A stretch of 64,000 bases of DNA from contig NZ_FRCQ01000012.1 of NCBI RefSeq assembly GCF_900142965.1, positions 112,632-176,631 on the forward strand, read 5' to 3'. The notes under the pieces are model-generated. The model saw nothing but the letters and a program-made list of their open reading frames with translations, was not told the DNA's origin and ran no database searches. Positions 35,371 to 46,062 of the stretch are shown here, piece after piece. The position numbers and the translations under genes are program-made. Origin of the DNA: Rhizobacter sp. OV335 (GTDB taxonomy: Bacteria > Pseudomonadota > Gammaproteobacteria > Burkholderiales > Burkholderiaceae_C). How positions within the stretch are numbered: the stretch's first letter is position 1; every line of letters begins with the position of its first letter.

Positions 35371-36228
35371 ATGATCAAGACTCCGTTCACCTTCCTCCGA
35401 GCTCGACCCGATGAACTTCGCGGTGAGCAGCTGAATGTCGGCTTGATCGCCTTCCATCCTGATCGAACCAGGGTGCGCATGGGGGCTTCCTCGTGGCGCT
35501 TGCGGGTTTTGCACCCCAATCTCGATGGCATCGATTGGGATGCGTGGGGTGAAGAGCTTGAGGACGCGCTTGCCGAGTTCGACAGCATGGAGGCTCAGTT
35601 GGGCTGGCTACAGAGCGGTTCATTGGGTGCCGTGTATTGCGATGACTCCTTGGGGCGCCTTGAGTCCGCCGATGACGTTGCGTTGGAACGCGCCATATCC
35701 GAGCTCGCGGCCAGGATGATCGAGATTCCCCAGCGAACGGTTGCCGCGCCTGCGCAGCCCCCAAAGTCGAAAACCCGACTCAATACCCATCTGCGTGGAT
35801 GGTTCCGGGCCTCCAAGGTGTTCTCGCCTCGGGTTTCCGACTTGAGCAACAACAAGGTCGTGCCCAGCTATCCGGTCGATGTTTCTGACGACCTCTATGC
35901 GGACTTTGCGCTGATGAACGGTGCAGTGCACATCATTGAGGCGCTGGACTATCGAGGAATTGAGCGAGTGACGAAGGGGCTGCGCGGAGAGGCAGGCGTC
36001 ACTGCGGTCCTCTTCGATCAAGCGAGACAGTCTCTGCAGGGCGTCGGTCAACGAATCGCAGTGACGGCCGCTGACGACTACAGCAAGGTCCGCCCTCTGA
36101 TAGGCCTTGTCAGGAAGTACGCCGATGTGGTTGTCGCGATGGAAAGCCAGGCGGATCGGCAATGGTTCGCCGACTTCGTCTCTCGATCGTTGAAGGTCGA
36201 ACGAGAGCTACTGCCGATCCGGGCGTAG
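35371..36228 (+). CDS. DUF3037 family protein paired with the HipA-like kinase
   Basis: 285 aa. The N-terminal segment FTFLRARPDELRGEQLNVG followed by LIAFHPD is the DUF3037 signature. The rest (about 130-285) contains SKTRLNTHLRGWFRASKVF and is less familiar. HipA_2-type kinases and DUF3037 proteins are frequently neighbours (general recollection), which supports a functional pair, perhaps antitoxin or substrate with kinase. Composition is anomalous like the partner's (many AT-ending codons), pointing to joint acquisition. Function unknown. Confidence 0.7.
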   Translation: MIKTPFTFLRARPDELRGEQLNVGLIAFHPDRTRVRMGASSWRLRVLHPNLDGIDWDAWGEELEDALAEFDSMEAQLGWLQSGSLGAVYCDDSLGRLESADDVALERAISELAARMIEIPQRTVAAPAQPPKSKTRLNTHLRGWFRASKVFSPRVSDLSNNKVVPSYPVDVSDDLYADFALMNGAVHIIEALDYRGIERVTKGLRGEAGVTAVLFDQARQSLQGVGQRIAVTAADDYSKVRPLIGLVRKYADVVVAMESQADRQWFADFVSRSLKVERELLPIRA

Positions 36229-36240
36229 AAGGACGCAGCG

Positions 36241-36870
36241 TCACTTGCTGCCGGATCGCAGCGCCCGCTCCCCGATCAGGATTTCCACACGCCGGTTCGC
36301 TGCGCGGCCGGCGTCATCGTCGTTGCTGCCCACCGGGTCGCGCGAGCCGCGCCCGGCCACGCCGATCTTGACCGGCGACAACCCGCGCGCCACCAGCCAG
36401 TCGCGCGCGCTGGCCGCGCGGTCGAGCGACAGGGCGTCGTTGCCAGCCGCCGAGCCCTTGCTGTCGGTGTGGCCGACGATGCGCAGCTCCAGCTGCGGCT
36501 GGCTGCGCAGCACGGCGGCCACCTTGTCGAGCAGCCCGGTGGCCGCCGGTTTCAGCGCCGAGCGGTTCGGCTCGAAGGCCACATCGCCCGGCAACGTGAG
36601 CCACAGGCGTTCGTCGGTCGTGCGCGCCAGCACCATCGGCGTGCCGCCGAGGCTGGAGGCGAGCTGCCGCTCGACGGCCTCCATCTGCGGTGACCAGCTG
36701 CGCGCGGCACCGGAGGCCGCCTGGTCGTAGACCGGGCCGGGCGCGGAACCCGGCACCGAAGGCCCCGGGGCCGGCAGCGGCTTCACCGGCGGAGAGCCAC
36801 AGGCGACGAGCAGGGCAGCCGCTACGAGGGCCGGGAGTGCGAGAGCGAAGAATCGTGGTTTGTTGTTCAC
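36241..36870 (-). CDS. OmpA-family peptidoglycan-binding lipoprotein
   Basis: 209 aa from a GTG at 36870 (a GTG at 36909 is possible). Lipobox LLVAC gives a lipid-anchored Cys near residue 24, followed by a Pro-rich linker ([15 protein letters not shown]). The C-terminal OmpA domain (about 95-205) includes [49 protein letters not shown] and [17 protein letters not shown], with the diaminopimelate-binding Asp and Arg. It links the outer membrane to peptidoglycan. It is on the opposite strand between the two metH parts and convergent with the DUF3037 gene. Confidence 0.9.
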   Translation of the reverse strand: MNNKPRFFALALPALVAAALLVACGSPPVKPLPAPGPSVPGSAPGPVYDQAASGAARSWSPQMEAVERQLASSLGGTPMVLARTTDERLWLTLPGDVAFEPNRSALKPAATGLLDKVAAVLRSQPQLELRIVGHTDSKGSAAGNDALSLDRAASARDWLVARGLSPVKIGVAGRGSRDPVGSNDDDAGRAANRRVEILIGERALRSGSK

Positions 36871-36979
36871 GGCAGAAGAAGTCCAGTCGTGGGAGCCCGG
36901 ATTGGACACGCTCCGTGCACCACGACCGCATCAGGGCTTTGCCAAGTTGTAACCAAGGCATTCGACGGGGCCGGCCGCA

Positions 36980-36985
36980 TAAAAT
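36980..36985 (+). promoter_or_regulatory. -10 hexamer TAAAAT for metH part 2
   Basis: TAAAAT lies 6-8 bases before the riboswitch 5' edge, placing the transcript start at about 36991-36993. No good -35 is visible at the expected spacing, so an activator may be required. The fit between predicted start and aptamer start is the main support. Confidence 0.5.
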
Positions 36986-36990
36986 GCACC

Positions 36991-37060
36991 CCTCCAAGGA
37001 GCGTTGCGACGGTGGCCGATCGGCTGCTGCCAGGCTTGGACGCTTGCAACCACGCTCACC
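36991..37060 (+). promoter_or_regulatory. S-adenosylhomocysteine (SAH) riboswitch
   Basis: The conserved SAH aptamer core is present: P1 strand TCCAAG (36993-36998) pairs with CTTGGA (37035-37040); the pseudoknot strand GAGCG (36999-37003) pairs with CGCTC (37053-37057); CAGG precedes the P1 3' strand, as in the consensus. The inserted P2 arm contains GCCGATCGGC. SAH riboswitches are known upstream of ahcY, metH and metF in beta- and gammaproteobacteria and switch genes on when SAH accumulates, so methionine synthase recycles homocysteine. Placement 60 bases before metH part 2 matches. Confidence 0.85.
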
Positions 37061-37082
37061 CCCGCATGATGATCCACGCATG

Positions 37083-37105
37083 CGCCCCGGGTGAGCTCCG
37101 GGGCG
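37083..37105 (+). promoter_or_regulatory. Hairpin between riboswitch and metH part 2 start (possible expression platform)
   Basis: An 8-bp perfect stem, CGCCCCGG (37083-37090) with CCGGGGCG (37098-37105) and a 7-base loop. There is no U-tract, so not a classic terminator. It may hide a weak ribosome-binding site for the ATG at 37123, or it may be an alternative partner of the riboswitch strands. Role is inference. Confidence 0.45.
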
Positions 37106-37122
37106 GTGCCAGCCGACCCGCC

Positions 37123-39903
<2,781 letters not shown>

Positions 39904-40162
39904 CGGCGGCGATGACGGTGCGATGACGGCGACGCGGTAGCTCGCGTTGCTGCTCGTTACACCAGAAGCATCCGAACGCATCGCCGACGGTTCACGTCAG
40001 GTCGGCGTCGTCCTCGGCGCCAGATAGCCACGTCCATCTGTCAAGGATTGACGCATTCCCCAGCCGACACCCTGTAGGCGGTGTCCGACGACGTCGCTGG
40101 TATGTCTCCTGCACGCAATCGACCCGTATCAGGTCGTACGCACCGCACCGAGGGAGACTGAA
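39904..40162. other. Intergenic region before the DUF1800/DUF1501 pair
   Basis: 259 bases. Contains a GACACC/GGTGTC hairpin (40066-40071 with 40080-40085) and a TTGACG hexamer near 40048 that could be a -35, without a convincing -10. The ribosome-binding site GAGGGAG for the next gene lies at its right end. No gene is seen in it. Confidence 0.4.
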
Positions 40163-41923
40163 GTGAAATCGCTTCCACCGACATCCGCATTCCGCAAGAC
40201 ATCCCGCCTGTGGGCCGGCGCGCTGCTGATCAGCCTGCTGGCCGCCTGCGGCGGCAACAAGAACGACGATGACGCCGCCGCCATCGACACCAGCACGCCG
40301 CCGACCAAGGAGGAGGCCGCGCGCTTCCTGACCCAGGCCACCTACGGCCCGACCGCGGCCGACATCGACCAGCTCGCGCAGATCGGCTACCGGCGCTGGC
40401 TCGAGCAGCAGATGGCCAAGCCGCAGAAGCTGCATCGCGACTACATGACGGCGGCGATGAATGCCGCCGCGGCGGCCGGCACCAACGTGACGTCCAGCAA
40501 CTTCATGGAGTCGTACTGGGCACAGGCGATCACCGGCGACGACCAGCTGCGCCAGCGCGCGGCCTACGTGCTGTCGCAGATCTTCGTGGTGTCGTTCGTC
40601 GACTCGACGCTGAGCAACCTGCCGCGTGGCGTGGCCGGCTACTACGACACGCTGGGCCAGCATGCGTTCGGCAACTACCGCGACCTGCTCGAGGCGATCA
40701 CGATGCACCCGATGATGGGGGCCTACCTGACCAGCCTGCGCAACCAGAAGGAAGACGCGAAGACCGGCCGCGTGCCGGACGAGAACTATGCGCGCGAGAT
40801 CATGCAGCTGTTCTCGATCGGCCTGTACCAGCTGAACAACGACGGCACGGTCAAGAGCGGCAACCCCGAGACCTACACGCACGACGACATCGCCGGCCTG
40901 GCCAAGGTGTTCACCGGCCTGAGCTGGTACGCCGGCCCGAACACCGCCGACCGCACGCGCAACCGCTTCTTCGGCGGCGACGTGAATGCCGACCGCGACT
41001 GGAAGCCGATGCAGGGCTACAACAAGTACGCCAGCAACACCGACTTCCATTCGAACACCGAGAAGAAGTTCCTCGGCAAGACGATTGCCGCGACCGACAA
41101 GCCGGACGTCGAGGGCGACATCAAGGTCGTGCTCGACACGCTGTTCAACCATCCGAACGTCGGCCCCTTCCTCGGCCGCCAGATCATCCAGCGCATGGTG
41201 ACCAGCAACCCGAGCCCGGCCTATGTCGAGCGGGTTGCGAAGGTGTTCAACAACAACGGCAGCGGCGTGCGCGGCGACCTGGGCGCGGTGTTCCGCGCGG
41301 TGCTGCTGGACCCCGAGGCGCGCACCGTCGACACCTCGCGCAATGACTTCGGCAAGCTGCGCGAGCCGGTGATGCGGCTGGCCCACCTGCTGCGCACCTT
41401 CCACGCGACGTCGACGACCGGCAAGTTCCAGGGCATCGACAACACCGACGACCCGGCCAACCGCCTGGGCCAGACCGCGATGCGCTCGCCAACGGTGTTC
41501 AACTTCTACCGCCCGGGCTACACGCCGCCGAACACCAGCATCGAGGCGGCCGACCTGGTCGCGCCGGAGCTGCAACTGGCCAACGAGGTGTCGGTGGCCG
41601 GCTACCTGAACTACCTGCGCGGCTGGATCGCGATCAACACCGGGCGCGACGTGCAGATCGACTTCTCGGCCGAGCAGGCGCTGGCCGCCAAGCCGGACGA
41701 CCTGCTGGACCGGCTGAACTTGCTGATGATGTCCGGGCAGATGCCGACGACGCTGCGCGCGCAGCTGCTGTCGGCCGTCAACGGCCGCATGATCCCGCCG
41801 GTCCGCAAGGACACCGCGGGCAAGGTCATCAACCAGACCGACATCGACGCCGCCACGCGGGACCGGGTGGCCATCGCCGTCTTCCTGACGATGGCCTCGT
41901 CGGATTACCTGACCCAAAAGTGA
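40163..41923 (+). CDS. DUF1800 family lipoprotein
   Basis: 586 aa from a GTG with SD GAGGGAG. Lipobox LLAAC near residue 30. DUF1800 blocks are present: EAARFLTQATYGPTAADIDQ, YRRWLEQQM, DDQLRQRAAYVLSQIFVVSF, GNYRDLLEAITMHPMMGAYL, DENYAREIMQLFSIGLYQL, DIAGLAKVFTGLSWY and SPTVFNFYRPGYTPPNT. DUF1800 and DUF1501 genes commonly occur as adjacent pairs in bacteria. The biological function of the pair is unknown. The stop is 22 bases before the DUF1501 start, so co-transcription is likely. Confidence 0.92.
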   Translation: MKSLPPTSAFRKTSRLWAGALLISLLAACGGNKNDDDAAAIDTSTPPTKEEAARFLTQATYGPTAADIDQLAQIGYRRWLEQQMAKPQKLHRDYMTAAMNAAAAAGTNVTSSNFMESYWAQAITGDDQLRQRAAYVLSQIFVVSFVDSTLSNLPRGVAGYYDTLGQHAFGNYRDLLEAITMHPMMGAYLTSLRNQKEDAKTGRVPDENYAREIMQLFSIGLYQLNNDGTVKSGNPETYTHDDIAGLAKVFTGLSWYAGPNTADRTRNRFFGGDVNADRDWKPMQGYNKYASNTDFHSNTEKKFLGKTIAATDKPDVEGDIKVVLDTLFNHPNVGPFLGRQIIQRMVTSNPSPAYVERVAKVFNNNGSGVRGDLGAVFRAVLLDPEARTVDTSRNDFGKLREPVMRLAHLLRTFHATSTTGKFQGIDNTDDPANRLGQTAMRSPTVFNFYRPGYTPPNTSIEAADLVAPELQLANEVSVAGYLNYLRGWIAINTGRDVQIDFSAEQALAAKPDDLLDRLNLLMMSGQMPTTLRAQLLSAVNGRMIPPVRKDTAGKVINQTDIDAATRDRVAIAVFLTMASSDYLTQK

Positions 41924-41945
41924 CGCAGAAGTGAGGAACAGCGAC

Positions 41946-43418
41946 ATGTCCAACAACCAAGCCTCCCGCCGCGAATTCCTGCGCCGCGCGACGATCCTGT
42001 CGGGCTCCGTCGGTTCGGCCGGCCTGCCCTTCGCGCTGAACATGGCCACGATGGGCGCGGCCGTCGCGCAGACCGCGAGCGACTACAAGGCCATCGTCTG
42101 CCTGTTCATGTACGGCGGCAACGACTCCGCCAACATGGTGCTGCCGTGGGACGACGCGTCGTGGCAGACCTACAGCACGCTGCGCGCGACCGCGCCGGAC
42201 CCGATCGCGCTGAAGCCGGTCGGCACCGTGGCCGACGCGACCGGCGCGGCCGGCTCGCCGGCAGCGCTCGGCGGCGTGCTGTCGATCGCGCCGAAGAACC
42301 TCGCGAACCCGGAGAACGCGGCGCGCAAGTTCGCGCTGCACCCGAGCATGACCGACACGAAGGCGCTGTTCGACCAAGGCCGGCTGGGCATCATCGCCAA
42401 CGCCGGGCCGCTGGTGACGCCGCTGACCAAGGCCGACTACCAGAAGGGCACGAAGACGCGCCCGGCCAAGCTGTTCTCGCACAACGACCAGCAGTCGATG
42501 TGGCAGGCGCTCGGCCCGGAAGGCGCCCGCGTCGGCTGGGGCGGCCGCTTCGGCGACCTGCTGGCCGGCAACAACAGCACCTCGACCTTCACCAACATCT
42601 CGGTGCAGGGCAATGCGGTCTACATGGCCGGCAACTCGGTGTTCCAGTACCAGGTGACGAACAACGGCGCGACCGCGATCGGCGGCCTGACCGGCTCGCT
42701 GTTCGGCTCGACCGCGGCGACCACCGCCTTCAAGTCGATCATCACCGCCGACAACCAGAACCTGCTCGGCAAGGAGCACCAGGTGATCGTGCGCCGCTCG
42801 ATGGACGCGCAGGCCGCGTTCCAGAGCGCCTTCACCGCGTCGACCGTCACCGCGCCGACCCAGTACTTCAACCCGGCGCAGCGGGCGAACGCCAACAACG
42901 GCCTCGCGCAGCAGCTGCAGACGGTGGCGCGCATCATCGGCGCGCGCACCGCGCTCGGCACCAAGCGGCAGGTGTTCTTCGTCAGCATCGGCGGCTTCGA
43001 CACGCACGACAACCAGAACCGGGCGCATGCCGACCTGTACGCGCGGATCTCGCACGCGATCAACTACTTCGACGCGACGCTCGGCACGCTGGGCGTGCGC
43101 GACCAGGTGACGCTGTTCACCGCATCGGACTTCGGCCGCACCTTCACCAGCAACGGCGACGGCACCGACCACGGCTGGGGCGGCCACCACTTCGTGCATG
43201 GCGGCGCGGTCAAGGGCGGCGAACTCTACGGCCGCTTCCCGCAGGTCGGCATCAACCACGACGACGAAGTGGGCTCGGGCAGCCTGCTGCCGGGCATCGC
43301 GGTCGACCAGGTCGGCGCGACGCTGGGCAAGTGGTTCGGCGTCAGCGATGCCAACCTCGACATGGTTTTTCCGAACCTCGGCAACTTTTCGAAACGAAAT
43401 CTGGGCTTCCTGGGTTGA
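41946..43418 (+). CDS. DUF1501 family protein, Tat-exported
   Basis: 490 aa from the ATG at 41946. The twin-arginine signal is clear (SRREFLRRATILSG then GLPFALNMATMGAAVAQ), so it is exported folded through Tat. DUF1501 signatures: YKAIVCLFMYGGNDSANMVL, FALHPSMTDTKALFDQGRLG, VFFVSIGGFDTHDNQ, VTLFTASDFGRTFTSNGDGT and DHGWGGHHFVHGG. The fold resembles alkaline-phosphatase/sulfatase-type metal-dependent hydrolases. Paired with DUF1800, role unknown. Confidence 0.92.
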   Translation: MSNNQASRREFLRRATILSGSVGSAGLPFALNMATMGAAVAQTASDYKAIVCLFMYGGNDSANMVLPWDDASWQTYSTLRATAPDPIALKPVGTVADATGAAGSPAALGGVLSIAPKNLANPENAARKFALHPSMTDTKALFDQGRLGIIANAGPLVTPLTKADYQKGTKTRPAKLFSHNDQQSMWQALGPEGARVGWGGRFGDLLAGNNSTSTFTNISVQGNAVYMAGNSVFQYQVTNNGATAIGGLTGSLFGSTAATTAFKSIITADNQNLLGKEHQVIVRRSMDAQAAFQSAFTASTVTAPTQYFNPAQRANANNGLAQQLQTVARIIGARTALGTKRQVFFVSIGGFDTHDNQNRAHADLYARISHAINYFDATLGTLGVRDQVTLFTASDFGRTFTSNGDGTDHGWGGHHFVHGGAVKGGELYGRFPQVGINHDDEVGSGSLLPGIAVDQVGATLGKWFGVSDANLDMVFPNLGNFSKRNLGFLG

Positions 43419-43502
43419 TGATCACGCCTGCCACGCTCGGGCGCCCCGCGGCGGTCCCGACCGCCTTTCCGACGACTTCTTTTTCTTGAACCAGGATTCC
43501 CC

Positions 43503-44114
43503 ATGGACAACACCACCTCCAGCAGCCTCGCCCTCGATCCCTCGGCCACGCCGGGGGCCGCCGCGGCCGCACCGCGCCGCACCGCCTGGTGGGTCGCCGG
43601 CGGCCTGGGCGTGGTCGGCGCCGGCGCGCTCGCCGCTGCACTGACTTCCGCGCCGAAGCCGGCCCCGGTCGAGCCGGCCGCACCGGTCGCGGCGGTGGCC
43701 CCCGCCAAGGGCAAGACAGCGCACGCCGCCAAGCCAGCCCCAGCCGCCACCACCACCGCGGCCGCCGACATCTGCGCGACCTGCGGCACCGTCGAGAGCG
43801 TGAAGACCGAAACCCGCAAGGGTGAAGGCACCGGCCTCGGCGCGGTCGCCGGCGGCGTGCTCGGCGGCGTCGTCGGCCACCAGATGGGCGGCGGCAACGG
43901 CAAGAAGGCGATGACGGTGCTCGGCGCCGTCGGCGGCGGCTTTGCCGGCCACGAGGTCGAGAAGCGCGCCCGCAGCACCACCGTCTACCAGGTGCGCCTG
44001 CGCATGGACGACGGCACGATTCGCACCGTCACGCAACAGACCGCTCCCGCGGTCGGCGGCCGTTTCGAGGTCGAAGGCAGCACGCTGAAGGCGATCCCGC
44101 TGCCGAAGGCTTGA
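43503..44114 (+). CDS. Glycine-zipper 2TM domain protein
   Basis: 203 aa. An N-terminal transmembrane helix (WWVAGGLGVVGAGALAAAL) is followed by an Ala/Pro/Lys linker, then a CATCGTVESVKTETRKGEG segment and the glycine zipper GTGLGAVAGGVLGGVVGHQ near residue 110. A basic-domain tail follows (VYQVRLRMDDGTIRTVTQQ). It belongs to the Rick_17kDa_Anti-like/SlyB-like surface-associated group. Probably inner-membrane anchored, with its zipper inserting in a membrane or packing against another protein. It lies one base before the next gene. Confidence 0.8.
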   Translation: MDNTTSSSLALDPSATPGAAAAAPRRTAWWVAGGLGVVGAGALAAALTSAPKPAPVEPAAPVAAVAPAKGKTAHAAKPAPAATTTAAADICATCGTVESVKTETRKGEGTGLGAVAGGVLGGVVGHQMGGGNGKKAMTVLGAVGGGFAGHEVEKRARSTTVYQVRLRMDDGTIRTVTQQTAPAVGGRFEVEGSTLKAIPLPKA

Positions 44115-44118
44115 CGTG

Positions 44119-44829
44119 ATGTCCCTGCTGCGCGCCGTCGCGACGGCCGCAGCGGCACTGGCCCTGTCCGGTGCCTGGGCCCAGGAGGTCGACTACACGC
44201 TGGGCGCCAGTTCGGCGCTGCTGGTGCGCGGCATCGCGCTCGGCAATGCCAAGCCGGCGCTGCAGGCCGGCGTGGCGGTCGACACCACCGACGGCTGGCT
44301 GGCGGGCGTCGGGATCGCCACGCTGCGGCCCTCCACCGACCAGGGCTGGACGACCCAGCTGTACGCCCGCGCCGGCTATGCGTTCCGCCTCGACGACGAC
44401 TGGAGCGCCCAGCTCGCGGCGACGCACTACGCCTACCCGTTCGACGACTACCTGCGCAGCTTCGACCGCGACGAGTTCGGTGCCACGCTCGCATGGCGCG
44501 ACCGCGTGTTCGGCTCGGTCACCGCGCTGCGCCAGACCACCGCGTCGCCGAACGGCCACCGCAGCGGCTGGGCCGCCGACCTGGTACTGCGCGAGCCGCT
44601 CGGCAGGGCGGGCGGCGTCTCTTTCGCGCTGACGGCCGGGCTCGGCCACCAGGACCAGCAGCGCCGCGCCGGCTTCAGCTACGACTACGGGCATGTCGGC
44701 CTGAGCGGGCGCATCGGCAGCAAGGTCCAGGTCGAACTGTCGCGGGTGGCGAGCGACCACCGGGCGCGCGAGTGGTTCGGCGCGGCGGCCGACGCCCGCT
44801 GGGTCGGCAGCCTCGCGCTCGGTTTCTGA
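44119..44829 (+). CDS. TorF-like (Gcw_chp) outer-membrane barrel protein
   Basis: 236 aa from the ATG at 44119 (an adjacent GTG is possible). A signal peptide ends at GAWAQ. The rest is alternating beta-strand sequence starting VDYTLGASSALLVRGIALG and KPALQAGVAVDTTDGWLAG, close to the TorF/Gcw_chp pattern seen also at 57636, with a C-terminal Phe typical of outer-membrane barrels. The function of the family is poorly known (putative porin). Family call is moderately sure; the member is more divergent than the one in the nitrogen operon. A candidate ECF promoter begins 18 bases after it. Confidence 0.65.
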   Translation: MSLLRAVATAAAALALSGAWAQEVDYTLGASSALLVRGIALGNAKPALQAGVAVDTTDGWLAGVGIATLRPSTDQGWTTQLYARAGYAFRLDDDWSAQLAATHYAYPFDDYLRSFDRDEFGATLAWRDRVFGSVTALRQTTASPNGHRSGWAADLVLREPLGRAGGVSFALTAGLGHQDQQRRAGFSYDYGHVGLSGRIGSKVQVELSRVASDHRAREWFGAAADARWVGSLALGF

Positions 44830-44846
44830 TCGGCACCGAAAAATAG

Positions 44847-44883
44847 TTGCAACTTTCGCGGCGCTCGCGCGTACACACCGACA
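44847..44883 (+). promoter_or_regulatory. Candidate ECF promoter for the sigma-factor gene
   Basis: TTGCAACT (44847-44854), 18 bases, ACACACCGACA (44873-44883). Read as an ECF promoter the -35 is TGCAAC and the -10 is CGTACA, 16 bases apart. The same two blocks with identical spacing recur at 47353-47389. The predicted transcript start falls on or beside the sigma ATG, so the message may be leaderless. Confidence 0.7.
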
Positions 44884-45518
44884 TGCCGCTGCTTTCGCTG
44901 ATCCGCGCCCGCCCCGCCCCCGCCCGCCTCGACGATGCGGACGAGGCCGTGCTGCTGCGCCGCATCGCCGACGGCGAGCGCGCGGCGCTGGAGGCGCTGT
45001 ACCGGGCCTACCACCGCCGCCTCGACCGCTTCCTGGCCCGGCTGACGCGCCGCGCCGACGTGGTCGAGGAGGTGATCAACGACACCTTCTGGATCGTCTG
45101 GCAGAAGGCCGGCGAGTTCCGCGGCGAGTCGCGCGTGTCGACCTGGATCCTCGGCATCGCGTGGCGCAGCGCGCTGAAGACGCTGCGCGAGCATGGCAAG
45201 GAGCCGGCCGAGGCGCCGGCCGATGAATCGGCCCACCAGTTGCATGCCCTCGACGACCCCCACGCCCGCCACGAGCTGGCCGACTGGGTCGCCAAGGGCA
45301 TGCGCCGGCTCAACGCCGAGCAGCGCGCGACGATGGAGCTGGCCTACGGTGCCGGCCATTCGCTCGAGGAAGTGGCGCAGATCATGGACTGCGAGCTCAG
45401 CACCGTGAAGGCGCGCATGTTCCACGCCCGCGTCAAGCTGCGCCAGGTGCTGCCGATGCTGGCCGGCCTGTCGAAGGGGCGCCCCGCGGGACGCAAGGAG
45501 TACGACGATGAAGCATGA
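44883..45518 (+). CDS. ECF sigma factor (RpoE-like)
   Basis: 211 aa. Sigma region 2 (about 30-100) includes EALYRAYHRRLDRFLARL, VVEEVINDTFWIVWQKAGEF and RVSTWILGIAWRSALKTL. Region 4 (about 150-205) has LNAEQRATMELAYGAGHSLE then VAQIMDCELSTVKARMFHAR as the -35-binding HTH. It directs RNA polymerase to stress promoters; the matching promoter is probably the TTGCAACT element that also precedes its own gene, implying autoregulation. Overlaps the next gene, the likely anti-sigma, by 11 bases. Confidence 0.93.
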   Translation: MPLLSLIRARPAPARLDDADEAVLLRRIADGERAALEALYRAYHRRLDRFLARLTRRADVVEEVINDTFWIVWQKAGEFRGESRVSTWILGIAWRSALKTLREHGKEPAEAPADESAHQLHALDDPHARHELADWVAKGMRRLNAEQRATMELAYGAGHSLEEVAQIMDCELSTVKARMFHARVKLRQVLPMLAGLSKGRPAGRKEYDDEA

Positions 45519-46062
45519 CGCCGATGATGGCTCCACCGACCTGGCCTGGCAGCGTGCACTGCGCCAGGCGATGGCCGAGCCGCAGCCGCCGCTCACCGAT
45601 GCCGACGCGGGGCTGAAGCGGTTGATGCGGCGCATCGACGAGACCGAATCTGAAGCGGAGTCCGCGCCGGCAGAGCGCCGTGGGCGTCGCCGCAGCGGCG
45701 GACCGCTGGTGCAGTGGCTCGTCGCCGCGGTCGTCGTCGAGGCGATCGGGCTGTCGGTGCTCGGCGCCGGACTGCTGTGGCGCGACGCGGCACCGGCCTA
45801 CCAGACGCTGTCGGCCCCGGCGGGCGAGCCGGCCACCGTGGCGCTGCGCATCGCGCCGGCGCCGACGCTGCGCGCCGATGAGCTGCAGGCCTTGCTGCGC
45901 GGGCTCGAGCTGCAGATCGTCAGCGGGCCGAACGCGGCCGGCGCCTATGGGCTTGCATTGCAGGCGCGCGTTGCGAGTGCGCAGCAGGTGGCTGCCAAGG
46001 TGGCGGCGCTGCGCGCGGCGCCCGGCATGCGGCTGGTCGAGCCGGTCGGCGGCCCACGATGA
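45508..46062 (+). CDS. Single-pass membrane protein, probable anti-sigma factor
   Basis: 184 aa. A cytoplasmic N-terminal segment of about 65 residues (LAWQRALRQAMAEPQPPLTD, LKRLMRRIDETES) could bind the sigma factor. A single transmembrane helix (VQWLVAAVVVEAIGLSVLGA) is followed by a periplasmic domain of about 90 residues (ALRIAPAPTLRADELQALL to GMRLVEPVG) of small alpha/beta type. No HCC zinc motif. Gene position after the sigma gene with an 11-base overlap and topology are the basis for the anti-sigma call. It overlaps the protease gene by 4 bases, so the protease may relieve its inhibition. Confidence 0.7.
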   Translation: MKHDADDGSTDLAWQRALRQAMAEPQPPLTDADAGLKRLMRRIDETESEAESAPAERRGRRRSGGPLVQWLVAAVVVEAIGLSVLGAGLLWRDAAPAYQTLSAPAGEPATVALRIAPAPTLRADELQALLRGLELQIVSGPNAAGAYGLALQARVASAQQVAAKVAALRAAPGMRLVEPVGGPR

